Shown in pieces: positions 17,674 to 26,824 of a DNA stretch of 64,000 nt. The position numbers and the translations under genes were made by a program. Where the stretch lies: the NCBI RefSeq assembly GCF_003419895.1, contig NZ_QPMM01000007.1:62001-126000 (forward strand), read 5' to 3'. Each line of letters begins with the position of its first letter. Position 1 is the first letter of the stretch. This stretch comes from Chitinophaga silvatica (GTDB lineage: Bacteria > Bacteroidota > Bacteroidia > Chitinophagales > Chitinophagaceae). The notes under the pieces were generated by a model. That model ran no database searches. It was given only the letters and a program-made list of their open reading frames with translations, and had not been told where the DNA came from.

Positions 17674-18393
17674 TTAATAATGACCTCCATAGCTGGAATA
17701 TATTACTCCCGCATTGACATAACGACTGTTATTCTTTTCAAAACTAACTCCCAGGTATTCCTGGATTCCGGAAACATGTAAAAATGCATTATACTGCCCA
17801 GAATAAATATATGCCTCAGTTTCGGTCCAGGTAACACCGAATGTAAATCCTTCTATAAAGGATGACATATGTTGAAGTGATTCAATTAAGTAATTACCGT
17901 TTAAATCCTTTTTCACTTTAAATCGTTCTCTTGAGTATATAGAATAGAAGCCAAATATATTATCAAACATTTGCCACTTATAGCTAAATTCGATACTGGA
18001 GTTAACTTCTGTATGCCCTGGATCAGAGTCGTCTTCCAGATAATCGAACCCAGGAGTATTGCTATTTAAAGGAACCAGCCAAAGTAATTCTGCCGTTGTA
18101 GGTTCAGATACAGAAGCCAGAGGTTTATTTTTATTGGGTTTTGCTTTTGGAGTTAAAACGGATTGCAAGGAGGCAATTTTAGTTTTAATAATTTGACTTC
18201 TTTCAATACTTGCAGTATCAAAGAAATTGACAAGGGCGATTCTCTTTTCAATTGGTATACTTTCAAATTCTGCATACGTTTTCTTACTTAAAATCTCACT
18301 CTCAATGTCTGGTACTGGGGTTAATTGTTGTGTATCAGTTTTTGTACAGGAGAAAAATGCAATTAATGATAGAAATAGGATGTTTTTTTTCAT
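17674..18393 (-). CDS. Lipoprotein of unknown function
   Basis: 239 residues; signal MKKNILFLSLIAFFSC gives a clear lipobox with Cys16 followed by TKTDTQQ, predicting a surface or periplasmic lipoprotein. A helical segment near residues 40-95 (PIEKRIALVNFFDTASIERSQIIKTKIASLQSVL) is followed by a beta-rich C-terminal half with WLVPLNSNTPGFDYLEDDSDPGHTEV and repeated aromatic residues. No family is recognised. It precedes the secreted protein at 16926-17630 on the same strand and the two probably form a small operon. A 463-base gap without a gene lies upstream. Confidence 0.7.
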   Translation of the reverse strand: MKKNILFLSLIAFFSCTKTDTQQLTPVPDIESEILSKKTYAEFESIPIEKRIALVNFFDTASIERSQIIKTKIASLQSVLTPKAKPNKNKPLASVSEPTTAELLWLVPLNSNTPGFDYLEDDSDPGHTEVNSSIEFSYKWQMFDNIFGFYSIYSRERFKVKKDLNGNYLIESLQHMSSFIEGFTFGVTWTETEAYIYSGQYNAFLHVSGIQEYLGVSFEKNNSRYVNAGVIYSSYGGHY

Positions 18394-18856
18394 CTGGTTA
18401 ATTTTATGGGTTTAATAATAAATAACAAAGGGTTTTATTTGGGAATTAATTATTCGTCAATCTTCCATAACAAAAACAACTACCCCGTTTATTTATACCG
18501 GTTATCCTTAAATAATGTTTAACTAGATTAATTAGAGGTGAATTTTTACTATATTTTAGAGAAATTTCTTTGTTTAAAATACTTGAATCTTAAGTTCATG
18601 GATACTGATTTTTAGCAAAATACCAGGGAGATTGATCAAATTTATCCGAAAGAATTTATGGTTCAATTTTCATGGTTTAAAAATTGATGGCTTTAATCTA
18701 ACTATTGCCGGAAACCTTGACTTATGCTATTATCATACATTAGAGATCGTATTCAAAAATGTATTTTTCTTTTATGGTTGTATTTTGGGGTGGGTGTCTG
18801 ATGTTAGTCGGCCATTCATAACTTATCTTTGAAACCTTAATCGTTTATCAGGTGTT
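18394..18856. other. AT-rich gene-free gap
   Basis: 463 bases with no supported gene. A 66-codon frame at 18632-18832 has no start context or family match. The right end contains a -7-like element for the Crp gene. I see no tRNA, repeat or terminator in the rest. Confidence 0.5.
18824..18831 (+). promoter_or_regulatory. Candidate -7 element of the Crp-like gene
   Basis: TATCTTTG matches the Bacteroidota -7 consensus TAnnTTTG in full and lies 25 bases before the ATG at 18857. No good -33 element is seen at the expected distance. Confidence 0.4.
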
Positions 18857-19417
18857 ATGGACTCATTTCTCGCATTTGTTGGTAATTACGTAAATCTTAA
18901 ACCTGAAGCAAAGCAGGCATTGAGAGCTATTATTATTCGGGAGGAATTTTCTAAAGGACATATTCTTACGAGCGCGGGAACTATCTGTCGTTATATCTGG
19001 TTTATTGAACAGGGGCTAGCCCGAACTTTTTATATCAAGGATGGAAAGGATGTTACAGACTGGATTAGCCCGGAGAATACGATTTCCTGCTCATTGGTTA
19101 GTTTTTTAACACAAAGGCCAGACATCAGATCTATCGAGTTACTGGAGCCCGGCATTATTTGTGCCTTGCCATATGATGAACTGGAAAAGTTATTTACCCG
19201 CTACCACGAAATAGAGCGCTTAGGGCGATTGTTAGTGAATAGTGGTCTTATTTTAATGCAACAGCGGTTCGATGAGCTACATTTTTCTACAGCCCGCCAA
19301 CGATACCAAAATTTACTGGCCACACAACCTGGCCTATTAAACAGGGTACCACTGGGAATGATAGCTTCTTTCCTGGGTATTACACAGGAAACACTTAGCA
19401 GAATGAGAAAGATATAG
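18857..19417 (+). CDS. Crp/Fnr-family transcriptional regulator
   Basis: 186-residue regulator with an N-terminal cyclic-nucleotide-binding-like beta roll (about residues 10-115: FSKGHILTSAGTICRYIWFIEQGLARTFYIKDGKDVTDWISPENTI) and a short C-terminal helix-turn-helix (LLNRVPLGMIASFLGITQETLSRMRKI). The phosphate-binding motif that reads cyclic AMP in E. coli CRP is not evident, which is usual for this Bacteroidota group, so the signal is unknown. The next gene, 53 bases on, encodes an AhpD-like protein; regulators of this type are often followed by the gene they control, so a link to oxidative or alkyl-peroxide stress is an inference. Confidence 0.9.
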   Translation: MDSFLAFVGNYVNLKPEAKQALRAIIIREEFSKGHILTSAGTICRYIWFIEQGLARTFYIKDGKDVTDWISPENTISCSLVSFLTQRPDIRSIELLEPGIICALPYDELEKLFTRYHEIERLGRLLVNSGLILMQQRFDELHFSTARQRYQNLLATQPGLLNRVPLGMIASFLGITQETLSRMRKI

Positions 19418-19470
19418 GATTTTGATAATTGTCAAAAGCTTTCCCGCCTACTTACAGGAACTTCGCATAA

Positions 19471-20010
19471 ATGATAATGACTATGCGATTACAACCTATT
19501 ACCAAACCAAATTCCTGGCTGATTAGACTAGCCTACTTTCTTTCCCGCAGAACATTTGGTAAAGTTCTCAGTGCATTTCAGGTTATTTATGCCCGAAGTA
19601 CTCCGATATTACGCGTAATGCTAAAAATTATACAAACTGAAAAAAAACTAAGTTTGGATACTCCAACAAAACTCCTCATCAAAAGCTTTGTATCTAACCT
19701 GAATGATTGCCCTTTTTGTTCAAATACCAATGAATATTTGGCAATTAAAGGCAATATTAATAAGCAGAAAATCAATTCACTGTTAAATTACCGGGAGAGT
19801 GATTTATTCACTGCAAGAGAAAAAGCAATGATGGAGTATCTTGAATCTGTTACCTATACGAAAAACGCGTCAGATGATTGCTATCAGCAATTGCAACAAT
19901 ATTTCAACGATAAGGAAATTGTAGAAGTAACTTGGCTGTGTGCTGTTGAAAATTATTTCAATATGCAGGCTAAGCCGTTGGGGCTACCTTCGGATGCACT
20001 GAATGCATAA
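19471..20010 (+). CDS. AhpD-like (carboxymuconolactone decarboxylase) family protein
   Basis: 179-residue helical protein of the CMD/AhpD fold. The redox pair is Cys80-Pro-Phe-Cys83, inside LNDCPFCSNTNEYLA. In AhpD the motif is CxxCxxxH; here the position of the histidine is Asn87, so the proton relay is altered or the protein has another role. The second half (REKAMMEYLESVTYTK, then YFNDKEIVEVTWLCAVENYFN) matches the helix around the later conserved residues. Three ATGs occur in frame at 19471, 19477 and 19483; the first is used. It probably shares a transcript with the Crp-like gene upstream. Confidence 0.85.
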   Translation: MIMTMRLQPITKPNSWLIRLAYFLSRRTFGKVLSAFQVIYARSTPILRVMLKIIQTEKKLSLDTPTKLLIKSFVSNLNDCPFCSNTNEYLAIKGNINKQKINSLLNYRESDLFTAREKAMMEYLESVTYTKNASDDCYQQLQQYFNDKEIVEVTWLCAVENYFNMQAKPLGLPSDALNA

Positions 20011-20152
20011 CTTGAAATAACACCTGTTAACCCTAATTGTAATACTTAAATAACTATTGGAGCAATTTAATATTAATGTAATGAAATCTTGTGCCAGCAA
20101 GTATTTTAAAGTGGAATAGATAGGTGCCAAAGTACCCCCGATATCGTTTCAG

Positions 20153-20167
20153 GATCATACTATGATC
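20153..20167. promoter_or_regulatory. Palindrome upstream of mannan-locus SusC
   Basis: GATCATA-C-TATGATC is a perfect 7-bp inverted repeat with a 1-base centre, 33 bases upstream of the -7-like element at 20200. Position suits an operator for the hybrid two-component or AraC regulator of this locus. TTTC and GAAA flank it nearly symmetrically. Confidence 0.4.
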
Positions 20168-20199
20168 GAAAAGCACCAAAAACGCCTTGATAACCAAGT

Positions 20200-20207
20200 T
20201 ATATTTG
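20200..20207 (+). promoter_or_regulatory. Candidate -7 element of SusC operon
   Basis: TATATTTG matches TAnnTTTG in full and lies 37 bases before the ATG at 20245. No convincing -33 element is present, which fits a promoter that needs an activator. Confidence 0.45.
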
Positions 20208-20244
20208 TAGCATTATTTCTACGTTTTAAAAAACTGAATGCGTT

Positions 20245-23200
20245 ATGAAAAATTTCATTGCATGCTGTAGTGTTCTTCTGTTCCTATGCCTACCAACAAT
20301 TGTTGTGAATGCGCAGCAGAGAAAAATTACAGGACGAGTGCTAGATGACCAGGCTAAGCCACTCCCCGGGGCTTCCGTGGTTATAAAAGAAACCAAAACA
20401 GCTACAGTCAGCGACGGTGATGGAATGTTTACGCTGAACGTTCCGGCAGAAGGAAAAACTATCATTGTTACATACATCGGTATGCAAACAAAAGAATTTC
20501 CTCTTACAACGCAGAACAGTATTGTGGTGAATATGTCGTATGCCCCCGGAAATCTGAATGATGTGGTGGTAGTGGGCTATGGTGCTGTAAAGAAAAGTGA
20601 TTTAACAGGTGCTGTTACCACCTTAAAGGGTGGAGATCTTAACAGAACACCTTCATCTTCTGTAGATCAGCTCCTGCAGGGTAAAATTGCAGGTGTGCAG
20701 GTGACCACTGGCGGCGGCGCTCCTGGTGCCGGTGCTACTATTCGTATTCGTGGTGCCAGTTCACTCAACGGTTCCAAAGATCCGCTATTGGTTGTTGATG
20801 GTTATCCATGGGGAGATGCTGGTAATCTGAAACAGATCAATCCCGAAGATATCGAATCTATTGAAGTGTTGAAAGATGCTTCCAGTGCAGCTATCTACGG
20901 CTCCCGTGGTGCCAATGGCGTAATCGTAATTACTACACGCAAAGGAAAACAAGGACAGAACCGCATCTCTTTTAATACTCTTCAAACCAAGTCATTCCTG
21001 TCTAATAAGCCAGATGTTTGGCGCGATCCGGTTGAAGATGCAACCTTTGCAAATGAATCTTCTATCAATGGTGGGGCCATTCCTTCCGATGTGCCTTATA
21101 TCGGAATCTACAGACCTGTTGGTAATGGAATGGTATATTTCCCTTCTATTGCTGAACTGAGAGGGTTAGATCCTAATAAGCCACAGTGGCCTATTAATAC
21201 AGATTGGGTAAACCTGATCTATCGCAAACCTTACTCACAGAACTATACATTAACGGCAGACGGTGGTAATGAAAAAACAAAATACGCCATCTCCGGAAAC
21301 TATTATAATGAGGAGGGAATGGTTATCAATAATAACTATAACAAATATACTTCCCGCTTAAATCTCGAGCAGAAGCTCACCAACGCAATAACTGCCGGTA
21401 CCAATATCATTCTTGCCTATACAAAGAATACGGGGCAGCAACTTGGCGTAGGCAGATCCCGTATCTGGCCTGTTTATGATTCCAGTGGTGGCTATTTCCG
21501 CAATAGCAATACCGACTTCGGTAACCCAATTGCTTTAACAAATCAACTGCTCAATACTTCAAAAACAACAGATTTCATGGGTAACCTTTATGTGAATGCC
21601 AAAATCACAGACTGGTTACAATTCCGTACTTCCATCAATGCTAAATCCGGTAACAGTATTCAGGACCAATATGATCCTAAAAACAGTACCCAGCGGGCGT
21701 TAGATAATAAAGGCAGTTACGGTAGCATCAACAATGGTAACTACTTCGATCTGTTGTCTGAAAACTATCTTACTGCTACCAAAGATTTTGGTACTGATCA
21801 TAAGGCAACTATCGTTGCAGGTTACTCTTTTCAGAAAACTGAAAACAGGTATAGTGGCCTTACCGGACAGAATTTTGTGAATGATGTAATGAAGAACGAA
21901 AACCTGGCTACTGCAGGAACGATGCTTATTTCTAATGACCTGCAGCGCTATAATCTTGCTTCCTGGTATGGACGTGGTAACTACGCTTATAAAGATCGCT
22001 ATTTACTTACATTGACAGCAAGAGCTGACGGATCTACGAAATTCGGGTCCAACAATAAATGGGCATTCTTCCCATCTGCTGCATTGGCATGGAAAGCGGG
22101 AGAAGAGCAATTTATTAAGGATATGAACCTGTTCTCTGAATTGAAATTGAGAGGTAGCTACGGCCTTACAGGTAACCAGGGGATTAGTCCTTACCAAACC
22201 CTGGACCGCTACGGTTCCTACAAGTATTTCACTGGTTCTGCATTTGAAACAGGTTTCGGGCCCGGACTTGCAGGAGCTAATGATGAGCAGGGGCGTACTA
22301 TCGTTGCGGGCTTAGGTAACAATAGTCTGAAATGGGAAACTACCAGATCACTCGATTTCGGAATAGATGTTGGATTCTTTGATCAACGATTTACCGTTAG
22401 TGCAGATTACTATGTAAAACAAACCAGCGATTTGCTTCGTCTGAAAACCATTGCTCCATCTGCCGGTTATGATCGTCAGTGGATCAATGATGGTGAAGTA
22501 CAAAACCGTGGGATTGAAATTGGGTTGAATGCCAATGTTATAAATAAAGGTGCACTTACCTGGAATATTGGTGGAATGTTTACCAAAAACGTGAACAAGG
22601 TTGTATCGATGGGCGAAAGCAACCAGGTATTTATCGGATCGTTGTATGAATCGGTGCGTCAGCAGATCAGTACTTATACGGTTGGTCAACCTATGTTCGC
22701 TTTCTATGGCTATAAAACTGCCGGAATTATTCAGAGCGTTGATGAGGGTATTAAAGCTGGTTTAACTGGTGTAGATGCACAGCCAGGCGAAATCAAATAC
22801 CTGGATATTTCAGGTCCTGATGGTAAACCTGATGGTATCGTAGATTCTTACGACCGTACTATCATTGGTAATCCTAATCCTGATTTCATTTATAGTATCA
22901 ACACTAATGTAAAATATAAGCAATTTGATTTGTCGTTGCAATTATACGGAGTACAAGGTGGAGATGTCTGGGATTTCCAGAAGATGACGCCTAGCAGATG
23001 GTTACAGCGCTGGACGCCAGATAATCCAAGCAATGAATATCCGAGAGCTAATGGTACCCGTGGCTGGAGAGCTTCTGACTTCTACCTTACCGATGGATCT
23101 TTCCTGCGTATCCAAAACGTAACAGTTGGTTACAATCTGAAAACAAATGCAGTGAAATATGTAAAGAGCCTGCGTCTCTATCTCTCAGGCAACAACCTGT

Positions 23201-23316
23201 ATACATTCACCAAATTCAACAAAGGATTTGATCCTGAAGTAGGGGAAAGCGGAATTAATGGCGGTGCATATCCAAGACCACGTGCTGTTTCACTAGGTGC
23301 GAATGTAGTTTTCTAA
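20245..23316 (+). CDS. SusC/RagA TonB-dependent receptor without STN domain
   Basis: Outer-membrane glycan importer, 1023 residues. After the signal peptide (cleavage near VVNAQ) the protein goes directly into the carboxypeptidase-like regulatory domain (KITGRVLDDQAKPLPGASVVIKE, about residues 28-105), then NDVVVVGYGAVKKSDLTGAV, the plug with IRIRGASSLNGSKDPLLVVDGYP and AIYGSRGANGVIVITT, and the barrel ending SLGANVVF. It lacks the STN domain that the other three SusC proteins here have, which fits control by the hybrid two-component sensor at 30312-34538 instead of FecR/sigma. It leads an operon with SusD, a surface lipoprotein, a GH26 mannanase and an OM barrel, so beta-mannan oligosaccharides are the likely cargo. 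Confidence 0.95.
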   Translation: MKNFIACCSVLLFLCLPTIVVNAQQRKITGRVLDDQAKPLPGASVVIKETKTATVSDGDGMFTLNVPAEGKTIIVTYIGMQTKEFPLTTQNSIVVNMSYAPGNLNDVVVVGYGAVKKSDLTGAVTTLKGGDLNRTPSSSVDQLLQGKIAGVQVTTGGGAPGAGATIRIRGASSLNGSKDPLLVVDGYPWGDAGNLKQINPEDIESIEVLKDASSAAIYGSRGANGVIVITTRKGKQGQNRISFNTLQTKSFLSNKPDVWRDPVEDATFANESSINGGAIPSDVPYIGIYRPVGNGMVYFPSIAELRGLDPNKPQWPINTDWVNLIYRKPYSQNYTLTADGGNEKTKYAISGNYYNEEGMVINNNYNKYTSRLNLEQKLTNAITAGTNIILAYTKNTGQQLGVGRSRIWPVYDSSGGYFRNSNTDFGNPIALTNQLLNTSKTTDFMGNLYVNAKITDWLQFRTSINAKSGNSIQDQYDPKNSTQRALDNKGSYGSINNGNYFDLLSENYLTATKDFGTDHKATIVAGYSFQKTENRYSGLTGQNFVNDVMKNENLATAGTMLISNDLQRYNLASWYGRGNYAYKDRYLLTLTARADGSTKFGSNNKWAFFPSAALAWKAGEEQFIKDMNLFSELKLRGSYGLTGNQGISPYQTLDRYGSYKYFTGSAFETGFGPGLAGANDEQGRTIVAGLGNNSLKWETTRSLDFGIDVGFFDQRFTVSADYYVKQTSDLLRLKTIAPSAGYDRQWINDGEVQNRGIEIGLNANVINKGALTWNIGGMFTKNVNKVVSMGESNQVFIGSLYESVRQQISTYTVGQPMFAFYGYKTAGIIQSVDEGIKAGLTGVDAQPGEIKYLDISGPDGKPDGIVDSYDRTIIGNPNPDFIYSINTNVKYKQFDLSLQLYGVQGGDVWDFQKMTPSRWLQRWTPDNPSNEYPRANGTRGWRASDFYLTDGSFLRIQNVTVGYNLKTNAVKYVKSLRLYLSGNNLYTFTKFNKGFDPEVGESGINGGAYPRPRAVSLGANVVF

Positions 23317-23334
23317 TCCGTTAAAATCTTCGAC

Positions 23335-24858
23335 ATGAAAAAACAAACTTTCAAATATATCATACCTGTAATATTGAGTGTAAGCATCCTGGGTAGTTGC
23401 TCCAAAATGGAGGAGAAACCCTATGGGATGATCAACTCTCAGACCTATTATAAAACACCGGATGATGCAAGAGCAGCAATTATTTATGCCTATTCCATTC
23501 TGCCGGAAGTAGGGTATTATTCAAGAGGCTATTATTTAACCACCGAATTACCTACTGAAAATCTTACCCAGAAAGGAGATGCAGGAGTTGGGAATTTTGA
23601 GTTGGATGAACTCAGAACTACCTCTACTAATCCGGATCTCGATAATATCTGGACGTATATGTATCGGGGTATTGCCCGTGCAAATGCTGTAGTGGCAAAT
23701 GTTCCAAAGATTCAGGGAATGGATGCATCCGAACGTAACCAGATCACCGGAGAAGGATATTTTCTGCGCGCACTGCATTTCTTCAACCTGGTACGCATGT
23801 TTGGGGAAGTTCCTTTACGTACTACCACTATCGAAGACGCATCACAGATCCCCCTTGCCAAATCTTCCATGAAGGAAATCTATGCTCAGATTATCAGCGA
23901 TCTGAAAGCAGCCGATACGCTGATAACAAAGAACCGCATAAGCGAAGGCCGGGCAAACAAACCTGCTGCACAAGGCTTGCTGGCAAAGGTTTATTTGCAC
24001 CTGGCTTCCTCCAAAGTATCCGGATCTCCGGGATATGATTTTGTAGAAAATACAGATGATATGTATGCCCAGGCAAAACTCTATGCCGATAAGGTGATTA
24101 ATGGGCAACAGACTTTTGGATTTACAGACAATCTTCCGGATATCTTCAACATTGATATTTATAAAAAAGCAGCAGTTACCGAACATATTTTTGATGCAGC
24201 AGTAGATAGGAGCGGCGACAGAGAGGGTAGTTTCTCCAAATTGCCCAATATGTTTCTGCCGGCAGATCGACCAATGACTATTCCTTACAACCAACTGAAG
24301 CCAGATAGTGCTACTATTGATATCGGACAGGGTTGGGGGCATTTCCGTACTGAATCTGCTATTTACTTTAGTTATGCGGATGTTGACAGACGAAAAACAC
24401 AGCTGATTGTTTCTAAGTATACCAATGCCGGTCAAACTTATAATTTGGATATCAACAGTAGTTCACGTCCTTTCACCAGGAAATTTATAGATGCACAACG
24501 AATTGGAGATGCGAGTAGTGCAAATTCACCGATTATCCGGTACTCTGACATCTTGTTGACCTATGCAGAAGCCTGTGGCCCAACCACCGATGGCTATGCA
24601 GCAGTTAATAAAATTCGCAGAAGAGCTGATATTGGTGATCTGCGCCCGGATATGGATGTTACTTCCTTCAGAAATGCGGTAATTCAGGAACGTGCCTGGG
24701 AACTGGCTTTCGAAGGTAGCAGGTTATTTGATCTTCGCAGAACCAATACCATGGAAAAAGTACTGGTACAACAATATGGTAAAACCATTACAAGCGGTGC
24801 TTATTTCTTCCCTATTCCGCAACGGGAGCTGGACACCAATCCATTAATGAAAAAATAA
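23335..24858 (+). CDS. SusD/RagB-family lipoprotein
   Basis: 507-residue surface lipoprotein partner of the SusC upstream. The signal ends in SILGSC, then SKMEEKPYGMINSQTYYKTPDDARAAIIYAY, the classic SusD opening. The helical repeat domain includes EGYFLRALHFFNLVRMFGEVPL. The C-terminal motif RADIGDLRPD ... QERAWELAFEGSRLFDLRRTN, followed by YFFPIPQRELDTNPLMKK, is standard for the family. It follows SusC after 18 bases and precedes the lipoprotein at 24867 by 8 bases, so the genes are co-transcribed. It should hold mannan chains at the surface of the SusC pore, as inferred from the GH26 gene two genes later. Confidence 0.95.
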   Translation: MKKQTFKYIIPVILSVSILGSCSKMEEKPYGMINSQTYYKTPDDARAAIIYAYSILPEVGYYSRGYYLTTELPTENLTQKGDAGVGNFELDELRTTSTNPDLDNIWTYMYRGIARANAVVANVPKIQGMDASERNQITGEGYFLRALHFFNLVRMFGEVPLRTTTIEDASQIPLAKSSMKEIYAQIISDLKAADTLITKNRISEGRANKPAAQGLLAKVYLHLASSKVSGSPGYDFVENTDDMYAQAKLYADKVINGQQTFGFTDNLPDIFNIDIYKKAAVTEHIFDAAVDRSGDREGSFSKLPNMFLPADRPMTIPYNQLKPDSATIDIGQGWGHFRTESAIYFSYADVDRRKTQLIVSKYTNAGQTYNLDINSSSRPFTRKFIDAQRIGDASSANSPIIRYSDILLTYAEACGPTTDGYAAVNKIRRRADIGDLRPDMDVTSFRNAVIQERAWELAFEGSRLFDLRRTNTMEKVLVQQYGKTITSGAYFFPIPQRELDTNPLMKK

Positions 24859-24866
24859 ACTGATTC

Positions 24867-25784
24867 ATGAAACATATCTCATATTATTTTTGCCTGGTAC
24901 TGCTGTTTGCTTCCTGTACCAAAGATCCTTTTAAAGGAGTAACCAGTAATGAGCGTGCCATTGAAGCTATAACTCTCGGCAATGGCCTGGTGCAGGTAGG
25001 TCCGGCTACCATTGATCGTGCTGCCTCCAAAGCATCAGTTAAAGTTTTGCTGCAGGCCAATACCGATCTGAGTAAAGTGGTGGCACAAATACAAACTTCC
25101 TATAAGGCAACTATTTCGCCGGCTAATGGTCAGGCTATTGACTTTACAAAAAATAATAACCAATTTAAGTATACGGTTACCTCAGAAGCTGGTACAACCA
25201 GGGAGTGGACAGTGGAAATTGTACCATTCGAGGAAACATTGCTCGGAACCTATTCCGTACAGGCATTGGTGTTATACGGAGGAACAGGACCAGAATATGG
25301 CGGTGGTGGTGTAATAAACCTCAAAGATAAGCCATGGGTTTGGGCTGGTACCGATACTCCGGATAAAGAACTGGATAATACAATAACCTTCGAGTTTAGT
25401 GGGGTTACTACTGATGGGAAAACTACCGGTAAGGTTACCAACAGTGCAGGACCAGACGGTGCCTACGCCAACTTTATGTATGCCAACCCGGCCCTGGATC
25501 TTAATAACGTATACAGGGTTATACCAAAAGGAGAAAGCACCTGGGAACGTGATTATATCAACAACGTAGTCATTTTCATTGATAAAAACGGAAAACGTAC
25601 TTCCGGTGCATTTCAGGGAGCTAAGACTATTGATCTGGGCAATAACCTGAGCAAGAAAATTACAGATAACTCTTTTGACTTTACTTTAACGGGAACTGAC
25701 GACTGGGGTAATATTTATTCAGATCTGGACAAATTTGTGAAACGTCCGCGCAGATTTTGGATTGATGTTAAACGAAACCAGTAA
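24867..25784 (+). CDS. Surface glycan-binding-type lipoprotein (DUF5018-like)
   Basis: 305-residue lipoprotein; signal ends in LLFASC. Residues 30-125 form a repeat-like beta domain with the pattern seen in DUF5018/surface-glycan-binding proteins: TDLSKVVAQIQTSYKATISPANGQAIDFTKNNNQFKYTVTSEAGTTREWTVEI. The rest is a beta-sandwich-like region, Gly and Trp rich (YGGTGPEYGGGGVINLKDKPWVWAG), ending with FDFTLTGTDDWGNIYSD. It occupies the third place of a SusC-SusD-X-enzyme operon, where surface glycan-binding proteins usually sit, so a role in binding mannan outside the cell is inferred. The domain name is from pattern memory and not from a search. Confidence 0.75.
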   Translation: MKHISYYFCLVLLFASCTKDPFKGVTSNERAIEAITLGNGLVQVGPATIDRAASKASVKVLLQANTDLSKVVAQIQTSYKATISPANGQAIDFTKNNNQFKYTVTSEAGTTREWTVEIVPFEETLLGTYSVQALVLYGGTGPEYGGGGVINLKDKPWVWAGTDTPDKELDNTITFEFSGVTTDGKTTGKVTNSAGPDGAYANFMYANPALDLNNVYRVIPKGESTWERDYINNVVIFIDKNGKRTSGAFQGAKTIDLGNNLSKKITDNSFDFTLTGTDDWGNIYSDLDKFVKRPRRFWIDVKRNQ

Positions 25785-25795
25785 TAAGTACCACC

Positions 25796-26824
25796 ATGAA
25801 AAAAATGACCTTTAACGTATTCATACTAGCAATAGCGCTTGGCTTTGGAGCCTGTAATAAAAATAGTCCTGCTGCGGAGGAAAATAAGTCGGTTGACACA
25901 GTGAAGCCATCACAATTTCAAACGATCAACTACCTCAACAGCATTTCGGGGAAGAAAACCCTGTCGGGTATTCATAACCGGGAACCTAATAGTACTCCCG
26001 CCCGCTGGACGAATGAAATCAATGCTACCACAGGAAAATATCCGGCATTATGGAGTGGCGATTTTCTTTTTCAGCAAGATAATATCAACAACCGCCAGAT
26101 GATGATAGATGAGGCTATACGTCAATGGAAGAAGGGGGCAGTTGTGAACATTATGTGGCATGCCTGTAATCCTGCTTACGGCGCTCCCTGTAACTGGGAA
26201 GATGGCAAAGGAGTATTGAGTGGCCTATCGGATGCACAATGGACAGAACTCTGTACAGAAGGAACCGCACTCAATACCAAATGGAAAGGAATGGTAGATG
26301 AAATTGCTGTCTATCTGCAACAACTTAAAGACCAAAAAGTAGAAGTACTTTGGCGACCATTCCACGAAATGAACCAGGGGAAATTCTGGTGGGGAGGACG
26401 CCCGGGGCCTAACGGCACTGTAAAGCTCTATCAATGGCTACACGATTATCTGACCAAAACCAAAGGACTTACCAACCTGATCTGGGTATGGAATATCCAG
26501 GATTTTGGATCCTTAGCCACAGATGCCGTTAATTATAACCCAGGTGCTTCCTACTTCGATATTGCTTCGTTGGATGTTTATGATGGTTCCGGTTATACAC
26601 AGGCAAAGTACGAGGTGATGTACCGGATTGCAAAAGGAAAACCTATTGCAATCGGTGAATGTGATAAACTGCCTACGGTTACGGAGTTGAGAAATCAAAG
26701 CAGTTGGGTGTTCTTTATGAGTTGGTCTGAACTTACCTTCAACAAAAATTCAAACAGCGAACTTCAACAATTGTATAATGCCGACAATGTAATTACGCTG
26801 GAAAAAATGCCTGGATGGAAATAA
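25796..26824 (+). CDS. Glycoside hydrolase family 26 beta-mannanase, lipoprotein
   Basis: 342-residue retaining endo-beta-1,4-mannanase-type enzyme. The lipobox Cys20 (GFGAC) anchors it to the membrane, probably facing outside. The (beta/alpha)8 barrel spans about residues 40-342. The acid/base Glu191 is in VLWRPFHEMN and the nucleophile Glu288 in PIAIGECDKLP, with the aromatic subsite residues in GKFWWGGRPGPNG and LIWVWN; these are the hallmarks of GH26. Length fits single-domain GH26 enzymes. It lies 11 bases after the surface lipoprotein, and its final codons overlap the ATG of the next gene by 10 bases. This gene gives the locus its likely substrate, although some GH26 members act on other beta-glycans. 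Confidence 0.93.
   Translation: MKKMTFNVFILAIALGFGACNKNSPAAEENKSVDTVKPSQFQTINYLNSISGKKTLSGIHNREPNSTPARWTNEINATTGKYPALWSGDFLFQQDNINNRQMMIDEAIRQWKKGAVVNIMWHACNPAYGAPCNWEDGKGVLSGLSDAQWTELCTEGTALNTKWKGMVDEIAVYLQQLKDQKVEVLWRPFHEMNQGKFWWGGRPGPNGTVKLYQWLHDYLTKTKGLTNLIWVWNIQDFGSLATDAVNYNPGASYFDIASLDVYDGSGYTQAKYEVMYRIAKGKPIAIGECDKLPTVTELRNQSSWVFFMSWSELTFNKNSNSELQQLYNADNVITLEKMPGWK

Noticed and set aside
18632..18832. 66-codon plus-strand frame in the gap
   Set aside because: No family match, non-ATG start and no context; treated as part of the gene-free gap.
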